The notes beneath the pieces are model-generated. The model had not been told where the DNA came from. It was given only the letters and a program-made list of their open reading frames with translations, and searched no databases. Both the position numbers and the translations under genes were made by a program. From Cloeon dipterum (taxonomy: Eukaryota > Arthropoda > Insecta > Ephemeroptera > Baetidae), in the NCBI RefSeq assembly GCF_949628265.1, contig NC_088790.1:27532545-27596544 (forward strand): a stretch of DNA of 64,000 nt, given 5' to 3'. Shown here piece by piece: positions 58,004 through 64,000 of this stretch; positions within the stretch are counted from its first letter, which is position 1; each line of letters starts with the position of its first letter.

Positions 58004-58280
58004 CAGCGGAAGCCTGATTCGTGCGACGCGCAGATATGGCGTACGGTGGAGTAAGGCGCGAAAAAACGGTCACGTGAAATTGCGGGAAAAGAAGCAAGTT
58101 TTCGTCAATATTTTGACGTATAATTTGCATTACTGGAACTAATTGTGTCTTTTGGATCGTAAAAACAAAATCTTGACACTCGTACGGCAATCCAAAGAGA
58201 GCTTTTTGTTTCCGGCATTCAGACGCCATCTTGGATCTGCGCAGTGCGAACCAATTTTATCGCGCATCTGGACCCCGCTG
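58004..58280 (+). mobile_element. hAT-like MITE family C, copy C4
   Basis: A perfect 8-bp duplication GTTTTAAT (57996-58003 and 58281-58288) flanks the element. Ends CAGCGG and CCCCGCTG. 277 bp. Confidence 0.87.
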
Positions 58281-58347
58281 GTTTTAATGTGATAAAAAAG
58301 ATTTATACTGCAAAAAATCCTAGTTGCCAAATCGTTAATTATTCGCT

Positions 58348-58545
58348 ATTAAGAATTCAGTTAACGTCAAAATTGACCTATACAGGTGTACAGCCTTTTG
58401 AGAAAATTGGTTGAAAAATTAGCATCTCTCCCTACTCAAAATGCTTAAAATCTAATCATATTTCACAGCTATTGGATAAATCTCGACGGGAGGTGTCAAA
58501 ATCTGCGGCATGGTGGAAAAATTGGTATAAAATTAAAAACTTCTT
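58348..58545 (+). repeat. Diverged relative of MITE family B
   Basis: Shares ordered words with B1 (ATTCAGTTAA, TTTTGAGAAAATTGG, AAATCTCGACGGGAGG) but has no readable ends. Confidence 0.45.
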
Positions 58546-59455
58546 GCTGCGAACAATTAATTATAAATTAATCTTCATTATGATTCCCCGCATGCAGCTA
58601 TTTTATCATAATTACATTAAACGCTGAATTTCCATTAAAAAGCTTTTAGCGAAGAAATTTTACACCCCTCCGTCAGCCGTTTTTGCTGTATATATTACCA
58701 AATCCTACCTTTCTGCTGTATTTAAAATCCGCCGTGTTAGTTGCAAATAGCAGAGTTGTGTATGTGTATACCTAGTGATTTATTATTCCGCTTGAATTTC
58801 AAATTCAGCGGCGTTGAGCTAATAAAAAATAAAAAAAAAAACAGCAGTTTTGCATGAAACTCGGTCGGTATCTAGCCGTTCAGCTGGAAAAGCGTTAATG
58901 TTTCAGCAACAACACTCTCACACACACAACTTTTCTCGTTGGGAAATATATGCAAATAGCGTATGACGAATGTTCGCCTCAGCTCCATATGGCCGCGGCG
59001 ATAAAACAAACAGGCGGATATTGTCGCTAGTTACGAGTGAATGGCTTCGCCTGAAATATTGTGCACGCCGCGGGTGCGGTTTGAACGTCCCAATTCGCGT
59101 ACCCGGCGGACGCACTCTCGCTAGTTGAAAATTACGGCAACACGTACCATTCCCACGGTGGCACACACGAGAGAGTGACAAATTTCGAGGATTATATTGG
59201 TTGAGTGCGATTTCAATTTTATCAAAAAATATTCCCTACCAACAGACCACTCTGAAGTGCACAATTTTTATTTATACTTTTTTGATCTGTTTGTTTTCGC
59301 AGGCTGACGAAACATCCCCCGGGTGTGTTTGCCTTTGATGGGAAATTTCTATTCTTTTTTCAATGAGGTTGAAGTGGCCAATTTTATGTGTTTCAAGGTC
59401 TTGTATAATAAAGTCACGATTGATTTTAAAATGAAAATCATTTTAAATAATTTAT

Positions 59456-59868
59456 AATTCCCCAGTTGTATAAACCCTAAGTGTTTGAAGATGGCGCCAC
59501 TGTATACTTTCATAAAAAAAATAATTTTTAGGCACTTCCGCTGCGATTTCGGACTCAATCCAGCCATTGTTGGTTCTTCACTTCAATATGATTTCTTTTT
59601 ACGTGCTGAAAACCAAAATGAGTCCAGCCATTCACCGTAAAGGAAGATTTAATATTTAAAAAAAATTTCTGTCACGAATTTACGGTTATTGAATTGACCG
59701 TTTTTTGTTTTCATTCCGTCAAAAGAAGGCATATTATGTAAAGAATGCAGTGGCAGGATTGAGTCTGAATTCGCAGCTAAATTGCTCTAAATTTAATTTT
59801 ATGACTAAATTATATGGTGGCGCAATCTGTTGGAGACTTCGATCACTAAGGGATTATACAACTTGTGC
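59456..59868. mobile_element. MITE family A, copy A12, diverged
   Basis: Left AATT at 59456-59459; right end CAACTTGTGC is eroded. The left arm has lost part of the CCAACAGATGG motif, so this copy is old. Confidence 0.72.
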
Positions 59869-61005
59869 GTATTTATTCCGTGAAATAGGGCTGCTGAAAA
59901 CAGTAGGAAAAACAAAAAGATGACTCTCACCAAGGAATGGCTGGTTTTTCCTTCTGATATTTATTATTTGAATGAGTTTGAACACTTTTATTTGTAAAGC
60001 TGATATTCAGTGAATGTTTTAAAGCAGATCTTATTGATTCATGAAAGATTATGTTGCTGAAATTTTTCAAATAAAATCTACTGAGTTCAACTTAAAAGCC
60101 CTATTTGAAAGAAAAGTAAATATGACAACCCCTGAAAATTGCTTTCTATTTTATTTACACGAAATACCGTCTTAACAGAGCCCAAAACCGAAAAAAATCG
60201 CTGTTTTACTAGCTACTCTCTCTTTTAGGACTGAAAATTGAAAAGAATTTATAAATTTAAATAACAATTTGACCTTATTAGAAGGAGACGGAATTCCTTT
60301 CACAAACAAATATCGGAATTAGTGCCGTGGAACTTCTCCTTTTAGTCCTAGGGTGCGTGTGTAATTAAGTTGGGGAGAGGCGACGTTGCAAAGGGGCAGC
60401 CGCAATTATTGGTCCACATAAATAGCGCAGCAGAAACAGCAGCTTGCGCGCGGTTTGTGTTTTATGACAAGCTCTGTGCGACTCGGTTTCTTGCCTTCAC
60501 TGTCATTAGCAGAGTCCCTCCGGGGCTGTATCAAGAGAGTTACGTTTCTCGGGTCCTACTCGAGATGAGGCACAGTGTAAATTTGGCACCGGGCCATTAC
60601 TAGTACTCCGCCGAGCTGCGTTTTTACTCTGATTAAGCGTGCGCCGAGCATCTTTCGCGCACTACTTGGCTGCAAGTCTGATTTTGCAATGCATATTTTT
60701 TTGCCCGCTATGCGCAGAGTGAATTTGCATAGTTGGCCTACATTTGCGTCACGCACCTCTCATCACAGCCGAGATTGCACACAATTTGCGTTCATTACAC
60801 GTTCGCTTCATCAAACACCTGATGTGTTGCAGCTTGTAATCACCACGCTGCTTCTCTGTAGAATGGCGAGAACGCACAAGTGCCAACTAACGACGAGAGC
60901 GAAATATTCTACCTTAGCTATATAGTGAGATGGAAAGAAGCTAGGGTTTGTTTGTACATTTATCTCGGTCAAAAGAAGGTGGAGAATAAAGCCGCAACAA
61001 CTGGC

Positions 61006-61443
61006 AATTGACCTGTTGTATAAACCCTAAGTGTTGGAAGCCACCAACAGATGGCACCACCGTTTAATTTATTAATAAATTTAATTTTAAGGCACTTCCG
61101 CTGTGATTTCAGACTCAAACAAGCTACTGTGCATTCTTCACTTAATATGCTTTCTTTTGACGTGCTGAAAACCAAAATCGGCTCAGCAAATCGCCTTAGA
61201 GTCGTGAAAAACTTTTTTTCGAAATAAAAAAATCTTTTCCAATGTTTCTACGGCGATTGGCTTAACCGATTTTGGTTTTAAGCACGTCAAACGAAAGAAA
61301 ATTAAGTAGTGAAGAATGGACAGAAGCTAGATTGAGTCTAAAATCGCAGTGAAAGTGCCTTAAAAATAATTTTTTAAGAAAGTATACGGTAACGCCATCT
61401 GTTTGCGGCTTCGAACACTAAGGGTTTATGCAACTGGTCAATT
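61006..61443. mobile_element. MITE family A, copy A13
   Basis: AATT at 61006-61009 and 61440-61443. Complete foldback. Confidence 0.83.
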
Positions 61444-63335
61444 ATAAAAAAATTATTTACTCCAAATCATGAGGTAGAAATAACTGTTAGAGAATGAAGA
61501 GGAAAAATGTGTTTTTCTTTTAGAGTTTAGAGGAGTTTGGTTTACATTCTTAATTGAATCGCATAGGAAATTAAAGTTTTAACAGGGATAAGAGGTAATA
61601 CTGATTGAAATATAGTTTACTCTGTCGTATGAGCGCACTTTAAGTTTCATTTTTATTAAACAAAAAGGAAAATATTAAAAAATCTATGGTACAGACCAAA
61701 CATAAATTGTAAAATTGAATTAAGATTAAAATTCTAAAACATTAAATTTTAAATAAAAAATACTAAGCAGCTACATTACATACATATATGTTATTCAATC
61801 GCTTAATAAATTCAATTTTGATTAAAATAATATCCCTCCCCTATTATTTAATCCATTTTTTGGTAATTTCATCAAGATACCACAAGAACAATTTTACCAT
61901 TGATCTTATTAATGTTAAAATTAAACACAGCTCTCTCAAATGCATTTAGCGAGGTGTTTGTTTTCTCCCAGAACAGAAAATTCTTGTTTAACTACAAAGG
62001 AAATTAGCAACCACTACACAAAGCTTCACTTGAAATATATTAATTCATTTTAAGAAAGTATAAAGCTCTTCATAAGCATCCATTGTCCATCGGCAACATG
62101 AATCGAAATTATGAATCCCAAATTAAATTTCTTTACAATCATAGCACTAATTAACAGGGACTACAAAAATTTTACCACTCAAAATACACAAGGTTGTTTT
62201 TTAAGAGCAGCACTGCTTTATTTGGCGTACAATTTATTCCATTATAATTTAGGGGTTTTTAATTTTTTCCGTTTTCCCAAAGTATAACCATTAATTTGCT
62301 TTGGTTTACAAAAAATAATCATTATCGGATGGCCTTAAAGTGCAATTTAAAACATTAAAAACATTACTCAAAATGTGGCTTTGTAAAATAGCCAAAATAG
62401 GTTAACCCTTCTTTTACATAGTCTACGTACTCAATTTATTTCAATTTTTGAGTCTATTATTTCGATGGACGCTGACGCTTTCATGTTTTCAACCATAAAA
62501 TATGAAACAATAAAAAGGCAGGCGTTTACCCGCAGTAAAATTCGAAAGTAGCAAGCAAGGAAAAAAATGAGTGCCAAGCCAAAACATCTCGAGGGCTGCT
62601 CGTCGTCGTTTGCTAAAATTTATTAGACAGAATCCAATTACAAGCCCCTCGACGGCGCTTCGACCGGCGACCGACCGCCGGAATCAACTTTTGGCCTGCG
62701 ACGCGTTCGCGCCAATCAGCGCGCATGGAAATGAAGTCTCGTCGCTGCTGCCGAGATGCTCTCTCTCTCTCTCTTTCGCCGAGGATAAGGCACATAATAA
62801 TCTCGGGCAGGGTTCGATTTTCATCGCGTAATGCGTTTCGCCACGCTCCCCTTCGATGGAACAGCCAACACTTCGTCTCTCTATGTGCTTGTTTCGCGAA
62901 AGGGATAAAGTTTGAACGCCCGTCTCTAAACGCACATATTGCACTGCTTCCTGCTCGCATTTAATGGGATAAAGTTTATCCATTTGCTCTTCTAGTTAAC
63001 ACCTCGTGAAATCGAATCACAGAGAGAATATTTCGAATCATTGTTGGCACCTAAATGAGGATAATATTATCAATTTAACTAACAAACAAATGATGAAAAT
63101 TTTACATAAAACGTGAAGTTTTGGCTACATGAGGTTGTTTTGAAAATTTCCAACTGTTAAAAAAAAGAAATTAGGCTTCTTGTGAATTTAAAAAATGAAA
63201 ATTTCAATTAATTTAAGCTTGATCTTTTTTTATTTTATGTGTTGAAGCGCAAAAGCTAACTTATAGATTTGTTTTAGAAAGTTCAAGCCGAAAATATCAT
63301 CGTCAGATAATTTAGGGATGCATATAGATAATGGA

Positions 63336-63778
63336 TTAAAGTGGAATGATACTGGGCAACAATTGAAAATAATTTGAATTGTTGGATGCCATAAACAATT
63401 GATCGATAAACAATTTGTTCAACAATTTGCAATAATAAAAAATGAACCTTCCTTCAATAAAAATTCAAATTTTGCCAATTTTCTCCAAAATGTACAGTGC
63501 TTGAACATATTTTCTTGGCATATTCCGATTCCTCTCGTCGAGATCTGTCCAACGGTGTATGCCACTTATTGGGGAAACTCTTGGTTTTGAAATTAAATCG
63601 GATTTCAAGTAAGGAGACAGCCATTACCATTTGAAAAGCACGCTAACTTTCCAGCCAATTTTCTCGAAAAATTACTGTGCTTCTTAGGCCAATTTAGGCT
63701 TTAACTGAATCCTAAGGGATGAGTTTATGCATTGGCAACAAGCATTTTCCAGGCTTTTGCAGTATCATTCCTCTTTAA
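63336..63778 (-). mobile_element. MITE family B, copy B5
   Basis: TTAA at 63336-63339 and 63775-63778; both terminal repeats are intact; reverse orientation. Confidence 0.82.
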
Positions 63779-64000
63779 GACAAATGAAGCTTTTAAAAAA
63801 GAGACATTTCCATTTGAACTATATTTAACTTGTTGCACAGCTCACCAAAATAATTTTAAAACCAAATTAAGCAAGGACAATGCAGGTAAAAACTTTTACC
63901 ATAAATACTGCGTGAAACGCGGCACATTGCTGCGAAACGTGCCGGAGGAACAATACCGCAAGTGAATTTACGTGTGCGCCTGTCGTGCGCGATATTCATA

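Larger units (their letters stand above)
56893..64000. other. Noncoding, probably receptor intron
   Basis: No exon of any gene could be recognised. It holds MITEs A12, A13, B5, C4 and a diverged B relative, a CT microsatellite near 62759-62775, and GC-richer stretches near 57180-57440, 58960-59170, 60370-60900 and 62590-62980 of unknown role. Confidence 0.5.

Noticed and set aside
58918..59181. Possible first receptor exon on the - strand
   Set aside because: The translation (Arg/His/Pro-rich) does not resemble the N-terminal domain or a signal peptide, and no phase-1 donor fits the exon at 56109-56360.

Overview
This is nuclear DNA of an arthropod, almost certainly an insect. Genes are split by spliceosomal introns, the noncoding DNA is AT-rich and full of short inverted-repeat transposons (MITEs), one receptor is of the insect kainate type, and one intron holds a complete U2 snRNA gene. 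I could not fix the insect order from the sequence.

Layout. (1) About 1-12.4 kb: a tandem array of six two-exon genes on the + strand, the first cut by the window edge. They encode small secreted proteins (105-115 aa) of a family I do not recognise. In the five complete genes exon 1 ends exactly after the ATG, behind a TATA box and initiator; exon 2 encodes everything else. Two of the introns carry MITE insertions. (2) 13.2-32.0 kb, - strand: a complete fimbrin/plastin gene of ten coding exons (628 aa). Its first intron is 12.7 kb, and U2 snRNA lies on the same strand in intron 3. (3) 33.4-35.0 kb, + strand: a five-exon gene for an uncharacterised 462-aa protein with an F-box-like N-terminus and leucine-rich tail, divergent from fimbrin. 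(4) 36.0 kb to beyond the right edge, - strand: an ionotropic kainate-type glutamate receptor gene lacking only its 5' end (signal peptide and first part of the N-terminal domain). (5) 56.4-64.0 kb: noncoding, probably the next intron of that receptor.

The standout is the receptor gene. Two segments exist as tandem alternative exons of identical length and phase: the first lobe of the glutamate-binding site (2 x 204 bp) and the M1-pore segment (2 x 258 bp). The two pore exons differ at the Q/R site: one encodes Arg, the other Gln, and the position four residues on is Gly versus Asp. All other receptor exons are single. If each pair is used mutually exclusively, one gene can make four receptors and can choose by splicing between pore types that vertebrates produce by RNA editing. 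That usage is inferred from exon phase and structure, not shown by transcripts.

Mobile DNA. Five MITE families can be defined with target duplications: A (about 430 bp foldback, AATT target, 13 copies, mostly in receptor introns), B (about 440 bp, TTAA, 5 copies), C (about 255-277 bp, 8-bp duplications, hAT-like, 4 copies), D (about 250-350 bp, hAT-like with CAGGGTTGCA ends, 4 copies) and one TA-flanked element. Both arms of family A carry a near-consensus CTCF-like motif.
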